Source: Cryomorphaceae bacterium (GTDB lineage: Bacteria > Bacteroidota > Bacteroidia > Flavobacteriales_D > Parvicellaceae). Taken from it: a stretch of DNA of 64,000 bases. The stretch lies in the NCBI GenBank assembly GCA_905182525.1, contig CAJJBV010000003.1, positions 1-64,000 of the forward strand, given 5' to 3'. Both the position numbers and the translations under genes were made by a program. Below are positions 1 through 9,998 of the stretch, one piece after another; position 1 is the stretch's first letter, and the number at the start of each line of letters is the position of its first letter. The notes under the pieces were generated by a model. That model made no database searches, was not told the origin of the DNA, and saw nothing but the letters and a program-made list of their open reading frames with translations.

Positions 1-1141
1 CACATAATGAGGCCATTGACTGAAAACCCATAGATCCATTAGGTGCGCCATGAAAAAAAGAAGTAGAATAACCTTCTTTTAATAATAAAGTACCGATCCC
101 CTCCATATTATTTGTACAATATTTAGAAAGGGCGAAATGTAAAGTAGTATTTGGAATACTTGCAAAAACTGACGGCATAACATCTATAGATTTTCTGCCA
201 TTTGAGAATGAATTGTAGGAGCTGTAACTTACATTAATTAAAGAGTCTAAAAATGGGGTATAAGAATAATTTTCATTGTATGCTCCGTAATATTCTGTAG
301 CCATACTTTCCAAAATAATTACAACAATATTTTTTTTAGAAAAATCCAAATTATTAGGGTAATAATTGGTATTGTATATATTTAAAATTTCATCCTCATT
401 AAAATATTCCTTTTTCTTAAGATCTTTTTTATTTATGGTACGAATTAAAGAAAAAGGGGTGTTAATTATTAAAGCAATTTCGTTAGGACTATTGGCATAT
501 TTCCCAGCATTACTTATTGTAATAGGTCTATTTTTATAAACAAAAGAACCTCTACAGACAAAAATAGAAAAGGTAAAAAATAATAATGCAACGCTACTAG
601 CTAATAAAACACTTTTTAAATTATGGCGGCTTTTACTTTCGTCTATTAAAGTTGATTTAAAAATATAATTAAGAATTAATATTAAAACAATACCAATTGG
701 TATCACAAACCAATAGTCTAGGGCAATTTCCAAAACAAAAGACAATGGGTTTTTTTCGTTTGAGAATTCTTTTATTGAAGACATTGTAACTCTATTCTTA
801 CTAAAAGGATAATATAACGTATCGAAAATATTAACTATTAAACCAATGAAATTACAAAAGATAAAAATGAATTTTAATATCTTTTTGTAAACATCTTTTG
901 TCCTATAGTTTGAAGGAAATAGACTTAGAAGAATTAATAATAAATTGGTATAAATTATAGCTGAACCATCAAATTTCAAGCTTCCAATAAATATATTATT
1001 TATGTAAGAGCTAAGGTCAACAGATCTGAAATAGTCGATATTATAAAAATAATAAAATAGTCTAGAGATTTGATATAGGGCCATTATAGCCATTAATCTT
1101 ATGATTAACAATCCTAGGTTTTTAAGAATTAGCTTATTCAT
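1..1141 (-). CDS. LTA synthase family membrane sulfatase/phosphotransferase (3' end outside window)
   Basis: The first 380 residues are visible; the gene runs off the left edge. The N-terminal half has about five hydrophobic segments (near residues 10-30, 61-76, 88-105, 140-161 and 177-196). The start of an alkaline-phosphatase-fold domain follows. It has a metal-ligand motif VVIILESM (Glu278), a TPFLDSL motif, and NGRKS with Ser318 where LtaS-type enzymes keep their Thr/Ser nucleophile. Family members move phosphoglycerol or phosphoethanolamine-type groups at the outer face of the inner membrane. The true substrate in a Gram-negative Bacteroidota is unknown. The start ATG is at 1139-1141. 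The gene points the same way as the beta-helix gene upstream, 138 bases away. Family assignment is firm; function is inferred. Confidence 0.85.
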   Translation of the reverse strand, partial: MNKLILKNLGLLIIRLMAIMALYQISRLFYYFYNIDYFRSVDLSSYINNIFIGSLKFDGSAIIYTNLLLILLSLFPSNYRTKDVYKKILKFIFIFCNFIGLIVNIFDTLYYPFSKNRVTMSSIKEFSNEKNPLSFVLEIALDYWFVIPIGIVLILILNYIFKSTLIDESKSRHNLKSVLLASSVALLFFTFSIFVCRGSFVYKNRPITISNAGKYANSPNEIALIINTPFSLIRTINKKDLKKKEYFNEDEILNIYNTNYYPNNLDFSKKNIVVIILESMATEYYGAYNENYSYTPFLDSLINVSYSSYNSFSNGRKSIDVMPSVFASIPNTTLHFALSKYCTNNMEGIGTLLLKEGYSTSFFHGAPNGSMGFQSMASLC

Positions 1142-1279
1142 TTCTATTTTAGAATAATTTCAAATTCTGCTTCAAATAAACAATACAAAACAAGATATTT
1201 AATAGATGAGCTATTTATTAATTTATAGTTGTTTCTTATGTAGAGAATTTTAGTCAAATAATGAGAAGATAATGATTTA

Positions 1280-3048
1280 TTAATATTTAATTAATTTAAA
1301 GGACTTTAAAGAGCTCTCTAATTTAATGTTTACAATATAAATTCCATTTTTCCATTCTATATTATCAATTTTAAAAATTTTAGAAGAACTATAAATTTCT
1401 CTTCCGTAGAGATCAAAAACTGTAACTGACTCGATATTTTCACCTTCAATATTTAAATTGTTGTTAAATGGGTTTGGAAATACTTTAACTGGTTTATATT
1501 CATGAAAATTATCATTTGTAAAGTTTTGTCCACAAGAATTACTAAATATAGAATTATAGTTAAATCTATCTTTTGAGGGAATGCTAGATGAGCTTACCAA
1601 GTTTGGAAATCCTATACTTCCCCATTGATCAAATGGGATAAAATTAGGTAAACTATTATAAAAATAAGATGCCATAGAAATAGAATCGGATCCTAAAGAA
1701 TCAATATTTCCAAGAATATTATTTCCGTAAAGAATATGGTTAGTTCCTAGAATATTAAAAATGAAATTATTATAAGGTGGAGGTAAAGATGCATTTGTTA
1801 TTTCGTTGGCTATAAAATGTTGTCCCGGTGATTCTGTATCACTAAAAAAAACACCGTAACCTCTAGCTCTATTTCTAAAAAAAGTATTGTTAGGACCATT
1901 GGAAGCATGAGAATTATCAACGACTATATTTTCCACATCATTTCCTTCAAATAAGTTGGCATAAGGCCAATTTCCGTGGAGTACCATTTCACCTGAAGAA
2001 TTGGAAGGAACAAAAAATACTCCAGTCCAGTACGGGTCTTTAGAAAAATTGTAAGAAAAAATATTTCCGTTCGCTCCTGCTTGAAGGATCATAGAATGTC
2101 TTAAATGATTAAAAATATTATCCTCAACCAGACACTCGTTACTTGTGAAATTAAGCATGATTCCATAGGCCTTACCCCCACTACCATAATTGTGAGCATC
2201 ATGGAAATAACTTTTAGAAATTGATAAATTAGAGCTATACTCTGCATCTATATGAGCAAAATTACATTTGTCTGATTCTATTCCGGAAACCCAACAATTT
2301 GAAGCTCTACTAAACTTAATATTACTAACCTGGTTAGTAGATATATCTTCTCGAAGAATCTTAAAACATTCCAGTCCTACATTTTGTTTTATCAGGATTT
2401 TTTTAATGTATGGCTTAACAGTTGTATCATAATTCATTCTAAGATGAGAGTTTAATAAAATTCTATTATTAATTACTTGATTAATTTTCACAATTTGACC
2501 CACTGTGTTTAGGGCCCAAGCTGTTATTAATTAAATCACTGTCATCTTGAATTATTCTTATCCAATCGCCTGGAATAAAAAGAGAAGGATCATTTACAAT
2601 TATAGAATTACTGTCTTTATAAATATTCTGAATAATTGAAGTAGTATCATTACTTGGCAAACCAAAAACTTTTATAGCATGTCCATTACCATTTAAGTTA
2701 AATTTTAGAGTTGTGCTATCTGCACCCCTGCCTCTTAAAACAATATTTCCAGGCAAATTTATTGTTTGATTAAATAAAAATATTCCTGAAGGGAAATTTA
2801 ATATTACACCGGCAGCACCGGCACTTGAGAAAATATTGATAACTCTAGATAACAAACTATCATTGGAAATTATGCCATTGGAATATAGTCCGTAATTTGA
2901 TAGTTCAATAGGATTAAAATTTGCAGTAGTAGTATCATTTAATCCAAAGGAAGCTCCAATTATAATTTCTTTCATTAGGAATAATTTGAGAAAACGAAGA
3001 AAAAGACGAAAGTATAATTAGAAAAGAGCTGAGAGCTTTTAAAAACAT
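1280..3048 (-). CDS. T9SS-exported parallel beta-helix protein, pectate-lyase-like, frameshifted
   Basis: Read across three frames this is one gene of about 590 aa. The ATG at 3046-3048 gives a signal peptide (MFLKALSSFLIILSS...FSQ). A shift near 2960 leads into a pectate-lyase-superfamily start with LNFPSGIFLFNQTINLPG and VLRGRGADSTTL. A second shift near 2505 leads into asparagine-rich right-handed beta-helix turns. The C-terminus (1280-1480) is a type A T9SS sorting domain, with VFPNPFNNNLNIE, VTVFDLYGREIY and NGIYIVNI. The product should be exported across the outer membrane and anchored or released. Both shifts look like single-base losses or gains, so this may be an error rather than a true pseudogene. 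Polysaccharide binding or cleavage is only inferred from the fold; no catalytic residues were confirmed. Confidence 0.8.
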
Positions 3049-3064
3049 ATATTAAATATTCTTA

Positions 3065-3541
3065 TTATTTAGATAGTATCTTCTTGAAATTTCTTAGCTC
3101 ATTATTAGCTTCTATTTTAGAATAATATTTATTAGATAATTTAGTTCCGGTTCTTTTATTTTTTAAAATATAAAAGGAAGTGTCGCTATTAGAACTTTTA
3201 GAAACTATCCAATAGTTTGGATTATTTTCCAGTTTAAACCTAGAGATCTTTTTCTTAACTTTTTTAGTTACAACAGGCTTTGGCTTATTGATTTGAACTG
3301 TGTCAATTTTTGAAATAGAATCAGTATTTAATATGGAATCGCTTAATATCAAAGTGTCATCTGGAATTGTATCAGAAAATGAACTTATTTCAATTGTCTC
3401 TTTTGTTGATTTTGATTTGTTTTTACTTAAAAATACTGCTGCAATTATACATATCCCAATTAAAACAACTAATTTAATTATGTTGCTTTTATTAGTTTTA
3501 GGTTTTAATTCCGGAGTTAATTCTTTTTTTTCTTCTGACAT
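3065..3541 (-). CDS. small single-pass membrane protein, function unknown
   Basis: This 158-aa protein has a charged cytoplasmic N-terminus, one membrane segment at about residues 24-40 (KLVVLIGICIIAAVFL), a Ser/Asp-rich linker, a basic stretch (KPVVTKKVKKK) and a small C-terminal domain. That domain contains NYWIVSKSSNSDTSFYILK and an ANNELRNFKK helix, which resembles half of a SPOR-like fold but is too diverged to call. It lies just upstream of the beta-helix gene and downstream of mazG-like/dtd/rsgA on the same strand, so it may belong to that transcription unit. I do not recognise a specific family. Confidence 0.6.
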   Translation of the reverse strand: MSEEKKELTPELKPKTNKSNIIKLVVLIGICIIAAVFLSKNKSKSTKETIEISSFSDTIPDDTLILSDSILNTDSISKIDTVQINKPKPVVTKKVKKKISRFKLENNPNYWIVSKSSNSDTSFYILKNKRTGTKLSNKYYSKIEANNELRNFKKILSK

Positions 3542-3574
3542 AATAATAAATATCCGCTAAATTCTTAAGGAAAA

Positions 3575-3913
3575 TTAATTATTGATCTTCTTGTTTTCAA
3601 CGTGTCGTTGTGCATCTCTTGATGTTTTTTTTGCAATGTTTTTAATGATTGCCTCTTCTAAATCTATTCCTGTCTGATTAGCCAAACAAATTAAAACAAA
3701 AATTACATCTGCTAATTCGTCTGCTAAATCTAGATTTTCATCAGATTTTTTATTGCTTTGTTCTCCAAATTTCCTTGCTATAATTCTTGCTACTTCTCCA
3801 ACTTCTTCAGTTAGTATAGCCATGTTAGTCAATTCATTAAAATATCTTACACCAACAGTTTGAATCCAATCATCGACCATTTTTTGTGCTTTTTTTATAG
3901 TGATTTCTTCCAT
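3575..3913 (-). CDS. MazG-like nucleotide pyrophosphohydrolase
   Basis: The 112-aa protein begins at the ATG at 3911-3913. A longer in-frame start would run into dtd and is rejected because homology begins at MEEITIKKAQ. The all-alpha NTP pyrophosphohydrolase signature is present: EEVGEVARIIARK, then a second acidic motif DLADELADVIFVLICLAN. Together these make the EExxE...ExxD metal site. Such enzymes hydrolyse (d)NTPs to NMP and pyrophosphate as house-cleaning. The gene follows the dtd stop after a single base, so translational coupling is likely. The same mazG-like/dtd/rsgA order is familiar in Bacteroidota. Confidence 0.85.
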   Translation of the reverse strand: MEEITIKKAQKMVDDWIQTVGVRYFNELTNMAILTEEVGEVARIIARKFGEQSNKKSDENLDLADELADVIFVLICLANQTGIDLEEAIIKNIAKKTSRDAQRHVENKKINN

Positions 3914-3914
3914 T

Positions 3915-4367
3915 TTATTCTTTTTTCTTACTGTCAATAGTGATTGTAAGTGGACCATTATTGATTAATTCCACATCCATCAATTCTCCAAAAACTCCAC
4001 ATTTTATTTTCTTTTCTAAAGATTTTTCTAACTCTTTTATTGTGATATTATACATTTGATTTGCCTCAGCAGGGTTTAGAGAATTAATAAAAGAAGGCCT
4101 ATTTCCTTTTTTGGTAGAAGCATGTAAAGTAAATTGACTTACCAGTAAAATATCACCATCTGTATCTTTTAAAGATAGATTCATTTTATTGTTGTGATCA
4201 TTAAATATTCTCAGATTGATAATTTTATTTACCAACCAGGTTATGTCTTCAATAGTATCGTCTAATTCATATCCAACAAGAATCATTAATCCATATTTTA
4301 TTTCGCTAATAATTTGATTGTTGACTTTAACCGATGCTCTTTTTACTTTTTGAATAACGACTCTCAT
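3915..4367 (-). CDS. dtd: D-aminoacyl-tRNA deacylase
   Basis: The protein has 150 aa, the normal length for Dtd. It begins MRVVIQKVKRASV and carries both diagnostic motifs: SQFTLHA near residue 78 and the cross-subunit NNGPLTI motif near residue 137. It removes D-amino acids (and glycine from tRNA-Ala) from mischarged tRNAs in the cytoplasm, acting as a dimer. Its start overlaps the rsgA stop by four bases (ATGA type) and its stop lies one base from the mazG-like start, so rsgA-dtd-mazG is probably one operon. Confidence 0.95.
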   Translation of the reverse strand: MRVVIQKVKRASVKVNNQIISEIKYGLMILVGYELDDTIEDITWLVNKIINLRIFNDHNNKMNLSLKDTDGDILLVSQFTLHASTKKGNRPSFINSLNPAEANQMYNITIKELEKSLEKKIKCGVFGELMDVELINNGPLTITIDSKKKE

Positions 4368-5305
4368 TGGTAATTATTTTTTCTATAACTAGAATCTTCA
4401 TCTTCCAAAAACATAGCTAAGTAACTTTGGTATCTTGAAACGGAGAAATTATTATTATTTAATTGCTCTAGGACAACACATCCTGGTTCTTTAATGTGTT
4501 TACAATTATGAAATTTACAATTCTTTAAGACCTTTAACATCTCTGGGAAAAATCTTGATAATTCGTTTTTATTTAAATCTACTAATCCAAAACCTTTTAT
4601 TCCGGGTGTGTCAATTATTTGAGTTTTATCATCATAATCAAACATTTCAGCAAAAGTTGTTGTGTGTTTACCAGTATTATGAGTTGAGGAAATTTCTCCA
4701 ATTTTTAAGTCTAATTCGGGGATTATCTTATTTATTAAGGTAGACTTCCCTGCACCACTATTTCCTGAAATTAAAACAGTTTTATTTTTTATTTTTCTTT
4801 CAAATTCTTGAATTCCGATATTTTCTAAGACTGACATTCTTAAAGTGTCATAACCAGCATTACTATACGATTTTTCAAAAGTTTCTAGCTTTATTAATGC
4901 CTTAGAATCATAAACTTCAATTTTATTAAAAACAATAACAAGAGGTATTTTATAAGCCTCTGCCGTTACAGTAAATCTATCGATAAACCCAGGTGAGGTA
5001 AGAGGATTTATAACTGTAACAACTAAAACAGCTAAATCTAGATTAGAGGCAATAATATGTGCTTCTTTTGAAAGGTTTACTGATTTTCTTATTATATAAT
5101 TTTTTCTAGGATAAATATTTTTTATTACCACTTCATCATTAGAGTTTAATAATAAATCAACCTCATCTCCTACGGAAATAGGATTGGTTGTTTTGATTGA
5201 CAAGTTTCTAAACTTACCCTGAATTCGTGCCTTAACAAAGTTTCCTGAATCTAATTTCACATCATACCAACTGCCTGTAGATCTATATACTTTTCCTTTT
5301 TGCAT
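4364..5305 (-). CDS. rsgA: ribosome small-subunit-dependent GTPase A
   Basis: The 313-aa protein has the circularly permuted GTPase order. An N-terminal OB fold comes first, then NKIE (G4, about 127-130), the P-loop GNSGAGKST (181-189), the switch region with KHTTT, and DTPG (232-235). A C-terminal zinc knuckle follows, with Cys263, Cys268, His270 and Cys276 (KNCKFHNCKH...PGC). RsgA helps late maturation of the 30S subunit. It is divergent from gldA across a 90-base AT-rich gap that must hold both promoters. Confidence 0.95.
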   Translation of the reverse strand: MQKGKVYRSTGSWYDVKLDSGNFVKARIQGKFRNLSIKTTNPISVGDEVDLLLNSNDEVVIKNIYPRKNYIIRKSVNLSKEAHIIASNLDLAVLVVTVINPLTSPGFIDRFTVTAEAYKIPLVIVFNKIEVYDSKALIKLETFEKSYSNAGYDTLRMSVLENIGIQEFERKIKNKTVLISGNSGAGKSTLINKIIPELDLKIGEISSTHNTGKHTTTFAEMFDYDDKTQIIDTPGIKGFGLVDLNKNELSRFFPEMLKVLKNCKFHNCKHIKEPGCVVLEQLNNNNFSVSRYQSYLAMFLEDEDSSYRKNNYQ

Positions 5306-5395
5306 TGCATAAATTTACAATAGAATGATTTCCCTTTCATAAAATTTAGATTTTTATCTAGTTAAGGAGTATTTTAGCTGCATATTTTATGTGAA

Positions 5396-6304
5396 ATGAG
5401 TATAGAAGTTCAAAAATTAAGTAAAAAATATCAAGAGCAACTTGCTATTAATGAAATTAGTTTTAAAGTTAATTCAGGAGAAATAGTAGGTTTTCTGGGG
5501 CCTAATGGGGCTGGAAAGTCTACGACAATGAAAATAATTTCTTGTTTTATTAAACCAACAAGTGGAGATGTGCTTGTAGATGGGGTTTCTATTCATAAAG
5601 ATGAACTTAGCGTGAAAAGTAAAATTGGTTATTTGCCAGAGCATAATCCATTATACGAAGATATGTACGTAAGAGAATCTATTTCGTTTATCGCTCAAAT
5701 GCACAAGATAAAAAACATTAAAGTTGCAGTTCAAGGGGTAATAGAAAAAGTAGGTTTAGTCAAAGAAGCTCATAAAAAAATTGGACAACTTTCTAAAGGT
5801 TATAAGCAAAGAGTAGGAATTGCTCAAGCAATAGTTCATGACCCTAAAGTTTTAATTTTAGATGAACCAACAAGTGGGTTAGACCCAAACCAATTAGAAG
5901 ATATAAGAGCTTTAATAAAAGAACTTGGAAAAAACAAAACAGTAATTCTTTCTACTCATATTATGCAAGAAGTAGAATCTATATGTGATAGAATTGTAGT
6001 AATTAAAAATGGAAGTATAGTAGCTGATAGAAATCTTGAGCAAAACTCAAATACTCTAAATAATATAAAAGAGCAAATTGTCTCTGTTGAGTTTGAAAAT
6101 GAAATTTCTATTAATCAATTAAAAAAAGATTTACCTAAAATAAAAATTGAAAAAAAAGAAAACAAATTTTTATTTTATTATGATGGTAACGAAGATTTAA
6201 GGAAATTAATTTCTTCCTTTGCCCAAAAAAATGAAATATTAATACTAGAAATCAAAAAACATTCGGATAAGCTAGAGGACCTTTTCAAAAAATTAACTAA
6301 ATAA
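5396..6304 (+). CDS. gldA: gliding-motility ABC transporter ATP-binding protein GldA
   Basis: The 302-aa protein has Walker A GPNGAGKST (35-43), a signature LSKGYKQR, Walker B VLILDEPTSGLDP and the H-loop STHIMQEVE. IGYLPEHNPLYEDMYVRE is very typical of GldA rather than of general ABC-2 exporters. In Flavobacterium johnsoniae GldA works with membrane proteins GldF and GldG, and it is needed for gliding. No gldF or gldG lies in this window, as in F. johnsoniae where gldA is separate. The C-terminal 80 residues are the usual variable GldA tail. Confidence 0.88.
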   Translation: MSIEVQKLSKKYQEQLAINEISFKVNSGEIVGFLGPNGAGKSTTMKIISCFIKPTSGDVLVDGVSIHKDELSVKSKIGYLPEHNPLYEDMYVRESISFIAQMHKIKNIKVAVQGVIEKVGLVKEAHKKIGQLSKGYKQRVGIAQAIVHDPKVLILDEPTSGLDPNQLEDIRALIKELGKNKTVILSTHIMQEVESICDRIVVIKNGSIVADRNLEQNSNTLNNIKEQIVSVEFENEISINQLKKDLPKIKIEKKENKFLFYYDGNEDLRKLISSFAQKNEILILEIKKHSDKLEDLFKKLTK

Positions 6305-6405
6305 ACTAATTTCAAAATAGTTTTTTTACATTTACATAGTATCACTTTATAGAGTGCGATAATTAAAAAATCTATTAAATTTATACTGAAAAATCATATT
6401 TAAAA

Positions 6406-7659
6406 ATGGCATATTTATTTACATCTGAATCTGTATCCGAAGGACACCCTGACAAAGTAGCTGACCAAATATCAGATGCTTTAATTGATAATTTTTTAGC
6501 TTTTGATGCGTCTTCAAAAGTTGCCTGTGAAACCTTGGTTACTACAGGTCAAGTTATTTTAGCTGGCGAAGTAAAGTCTAAAGCCTATTTAGATGTTCAA
6601 AAAATAGCCAGAGATGTAATCAACAAAATAGGATATACAAAAAGCGAATATATGTTTGACGGTAATTCCTGTGGTGTAATGTCAGCCATACATGAACAAT
6701 CGCCAGATATTAATCAAGGTGTAGAAAGATCTAATGATGAAGACCAAGGTGCTGGAGATCAAGGAATGATGTTTGGTTATGCAACTAATGAAACTGAAAG
6801 TTTCATGCCACTTCCCTTGGAAATTTCCCATATACTTTTAAAGGAATTAGCCGCTTTAAGAAAAGAGGGTATTCAAATGAGTTATTTAAGACCAGATTCT
6901 AAATCTCAAGTAACAATTGAGTATGATGATGATAATAATCCATTTAAAATTGACGCTATTGTTGTTTCAACTCAACATGACGATTTTGATACAGAACCAA
7001 AGATGTTAGCCAAGATAAAAGATGATGTTATTAATATTTTAATTCCAAGAGTTAAAAAATTATTACCATCTAATATTCAAAAGCTTTTTAATGAAAATAT
7101 TAATTACCATGTTAATCCTACTGGGATTTTCGTAATTGGTGGCCCTCATGGAGATACTGGACTTACAGGCAGAAAAATTATTGTAGACACATATGGTGGT
7201 AAAGGAGCACATGGAGGAGGTGCTTTTTCTGGAAAAGATCCTAGTAAAGTTGATAGATCAGCTGCTTATGCAACTAGGCATATTGCTAAAAATCTTGTAG
7301 CTGCCGGAGTAGCTGATGAAATCCTAGTTCAGGTTGCGTATGCTATTGGAGTAGCTGACCCTGTTGGACTTTATGTAAATACCTATGACACCTCTAAAGT
7401 AAATATTAGTGATGGTGAAATCGCAAGTTTAATAAGTGAGATTTTTGATATGAGGCCTCATGCAATTGAAAAAAGATTCAATTTAAGAAGTCCAATTTAT
7501 TCTGAGACTGCTGCTTATGGACATATGGGAAGAAATCCAGAAAAAATTACTAAAAAGTTTACTTCTGCAGATGGTAATAAAATAAATATTGAAGTGGAGT
7601 TATTTCCTTGGGAGAAATTAGACTATATCGAAAAAGTGAAAGCTAGTTTCAATATCTAA
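6406..7659 (+). CDS. metK: S-adenosylmethionine synthetase
   Basis: The 417-aa protein is of normal length. It has the ATP-binding [13 protein letters not shown] near the N-terminus, the metal/phosphate loops [10 protein letters not shown] and [14 protein letters not shown], and the P-loop-like [19 protein letters not shown]. It makes SAM from methionine and ATP, which supplies MiaB in this window among others. The 101-base gap upstream contains no SAM riboswitch that I can recognise. It converges with der, with only four bases between the stops. Confidence 0.97.
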   Translation: MAYLFTSESVSEGHPDKVADQISDALIDNFLAFDASSKVACETLVTTGQVILAGEVKSKAYLDVQKIARDVINKIGYTKSEYMFDGNSCGVMSAIHEQSPDINQGVERSNDEDQGAGDQGMMFGYATNETESFMPLPLEISHILLKELAALRKEGIQMSYLRPDSKSQVTIEYDDDNNPFKIDAIVVSTQHDDFDTEPKMLAKIKDDVINILIPRVKKLLPSNIQKLFNENINYHVNPTGIFVIGGPHGDTGLTGRKIIVDTYGGKGAHGGGAFSGKDPSKVDRSAAYATRHIAKNLVAAGVADEILVQVAYAIGVADPVGLYVNTYDTSKVNISDGEIASLISEIFDMRPHAIEKRFNLRSPIYSETAAYGHMGRNPEKITKKFTSADGNKINIEVELFPWEKLDYIEKVKASFNI

Positions 7660-7663
7660 TTTT

Positions 7664-8968
7664 TTACTTCTTTTTAAAAACAATTCTTATTGGAACTCCT
7701 TTTAGATTAAATGATTTTCTGAGTTGATTCTCCAAATACCTTTTATAAGGATCTTTTATATATTGAGGTAAATTACAAAAGAAAGCAAATACTGGTGAAT
7801 ATATTGGAAGCTGAGTAATATATTTTATTTTAACATATTTCCCTTTAATAGCCGGTGGTGGATTTTTTTCAATTGCGGCTAACATCACTTCATTTAATTT
7901 AGATGTAGGTATTTTTTGCTTTCTATTTTCAAAGACCTCCATTGCGGATTCTAATGCTTTGTGTATTCTTTGTTTATTAAGTGCAGAAATAAATAAAATT
8001 GGTAAATCTGTAAAAGGAGCAATTTTGGAAATTATCTCATCTTCATATTCTTTCAGGGTAGCAGTTTCTTTTTCAACAGTGTCCCATTTATTAATTAATA
8101 AAACTACACCTTTCTTATTTCTTTCAATAACGGAAAATATACTTAAGTCTTGTTTTTGAATTCCATGATTTGCATCAATCATAAATAAACAAACATCACA
8201 GTCCTCGATAGCTCTTATAGCCCTCATAACTGAGTAAAACTCAATATCTTCGTGAACCTTACTTTTTTTTCTAATTCCAGCTGTATCTACAAGTGTTAAA
8301 TCAAAACCAAAAGCATTGAAATGAGTATCGACTGCGTCTCTTGTTGTTCCTGAAATATCGGTAACAATATTTCTATCCTCGCCAAGTAAAGCGTTTGTTA
8401 ATGATGACTTACCAACATTGGGTTTACCAACAATAGCTATTCTAGGAATTTCTGTTGGTTTGGGTTCCTTTTCATCATAGAGTAGTTCAGCTAAGTGATC
8501 AAGCATTTCACCAGTACCTGAGCCGTTTATAGCACTTAAACCAAAAATATGTTCTAAGCCAAATTGATAAAATTCAAATGTACTATTGATTCTTTCATTA
8601 TTGTCAACTTTATTTACAACTACAATAATAGGTTTTTTAGAATTTCTTAAAACTTTAGCAACTGATTCATCTAAATCGGTAATCCCTGTTTCAACATCAA
8701 CTACAAAAATAATTACTGTAGCCTCATCAATTGCAATTTTAACTTGCCTTCTAATTTCACCTTCAAATATATCATCTGAACCAGAAACATAGCCTCCAGT
8801 ATCAATAACTGAAAATTGCTTTCCGTTCCATTCTGATTTTCCATAATGTCGATCTCTTGTAACGCCACTAACTTCTTTGACTATTGCCCTTCTTCCGCCA
8901 ATTAATTTGTTAAATAATGTCGATTTTCCAACATTGGGTCTTCCTACAATTGCTACTATATTACTCAA
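7664..8968 (-). CDS. der: ribosome biogenesis GTPase Der (EngA)
   Basis: The 434-aa protein has the tandem G-domain layout unique to Der. The first domain has [17 protein letters not shown] and NKVDN; the second has [20 protein letters not shown] and NKWD. A C-terminal KH-like domain follows ([15 protein letters not shown]...PPxIRIVFKK-type end). Der acts in 50S maturation. Its ATG overlaps the era stop by four bases, so era-der are co-transcribed and probably coupled. Confidence 0.97.
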   Translation of the reverse strand: MSNIVAIVGRPNVGKSTLFNKLIGGRRAIVKEVSGVTRDRHYGKSEWNGKQFSVIDTGGYVSGSDDIFEGEIRRQVKIAIDEATVIIFVVDVETGITDLDESVAKVLRNSKKPIIVVVNKVDNNERINSTFEFYQFGLEHIFGLSAINGSGTGEMLDHLAELLYDEKEPKPTEIPRIAIVGKPNVGKSSLTNALLGEDRNIVTDISGTTRDAVDTHFNAFGFDLTLVDTAGIRKKSKVHEDIEFYSVMRAIRAIEDCDVCLFMIDANHGIQKQDLSIFSVIERNKKGVVLLINKWDTVEKETATLKEYEDEIISKIAPFTDLPILFISALNKQRIHKALESAMEVFENRKQKIPTSKLNEVMLAAIEKNPPPAIKGKYVKIKYITQLPIYSPVFAFFCNLPQYIKDPYKRYLENQLRKSFNLKGVPIRIVFKKK

Positions 8969-9840
8969 TACCCATATTTTTTAAGTTTCCCTTCTTTATC
9001 TCTCCAGTCTTTATCTACTTTAACAAATAAATCCAAATATACTTTTTTAGAAATAAAGGATTCAATGTCAATTCTAGCTTCAGTACCTAATTTTTTAATT
9101 TTCTTACCCTGATGACCAATTACTATAGACTTCTGACTAGTTCTAGAAACCATTATATTTGCTCTAATCTTTACAATCTTTTCTTCATCTTTATATTCCT
9201 CAACAACTACTTCACAAGAATAAGGAACTTCTTTTTGGTAAATCAACAGTATTTTCTCTCTAATAATTTCTGAGACAAAAAACCTCATGCTTTTATTTGT
9301 TAATTGGTCCTTATCAAAATAAGGAGGATTTTCAGGAAGCCATTCTAAAATTTTTGGCAAAATGAAATTAATACTCATTTTATGCAACGCAGATATGGGA
9401 AGGATTTGTGCATTTGGTAATTTTAATTTCCATTGACTAACTATTGCTTCTAATGTTTTTTGGTTAGACAAATCTATTTTATTTAAAAGCAATAAAGTAG
9501 GAACCTTTATATTATTGATTTGCACTAACCTTTCTTCCATTTTATTAGGATCTTCATATATATCTGTTACCATCAAAATTACATCAGCATCTTTTAATGC
9601 TTCAGAAACAAATTTCATCATATTCTGGTGCAATCTATATGCGGGATTTATTATTCCCGGAGTGTCAGAAAATACTATTTGATAATCGTCTTCATTGACC
9701 ATTCCCATTATTCTATGACGAGTGGTTTGCATTTTCGAAGTTATAATAGACAGTTTTTCACCTACTAATTGATTCATTAGAGTTGATTTTCCAACATTTG
9801 GACTACCTATTATATTAACAAAACCAGATTTATGCGACAT
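8965..9840 (-). CDS. era: GTPase Era
   Basis: The 291-aa protein starts at the ATG at 9838-9840 ([20 protein letters not shown]). An upstream in-frame start would extend across the tRNA gene on the other strand and is rejected. G motifs are [15 protein letters not shown] and NKIDL. The KH domain near the C-terminus has [18 protein letters not shown]. Era binds 16S rRNA and is involved in 30S assembly. It forms an operon with der by a four-base overlap. Confidence 0.97.
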   Translation of the reverse strand: MSHKSGFVNIIGSPNVGKSTLMNQLVGEKLSIITSKMQTTRHRIMGMVNEDDYQIVFSDTPGIINPAYRLHQNMMKFVSEALKDADVILMVTDIYEDPNKMEERLVQINNIKVPTLLLLNKIDLSNQKTLEAIVSQWKLKLPNAQILPISALHKMSINFILPKILEWLPENPPYFDKDQLTNKSMRFFVSEIIREKILLIYQKEVPYSCEVVVEEYKDEEKIVKIRANIMVSRTSQKSIVIGHQGKKIKKLGTEARIDIESFISKKVYLDLFVKVDKDWRDKEGKLKKYGY

Positions 9841-9887
9841 TTTACAGATATTAATTTGCAATAATAGAAAAAAAATTAACTTTGTCC

Positions 9888-9960
<73 letters not shown>

Positions 9961-9968
9961 CTACTTAA

Positions 9969-9997
9969 AGACGCTTTATTTAAAGCGTCTTTTTTTT
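9969..9997 (+). terminator. Rho-independent terminator of the tRNA gene
   Basis: A perfect 10-bp stem (AGACGCTTTA / TAAAGCGTCT) with a two-base loop is followed by seven T. There is no T-tract on the other side, so it serves only the plus-strand tRNA transcript. Confidence 0.93.
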
Positions 9998-9998
9998 A

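Noticed and set aside
6305-6405. SAM riboswitch before metK
   Set aside because: No SAM-I, SAM-II or other known SAM aptamer pattern is visible; only a short CACT/AGTG stem is present.
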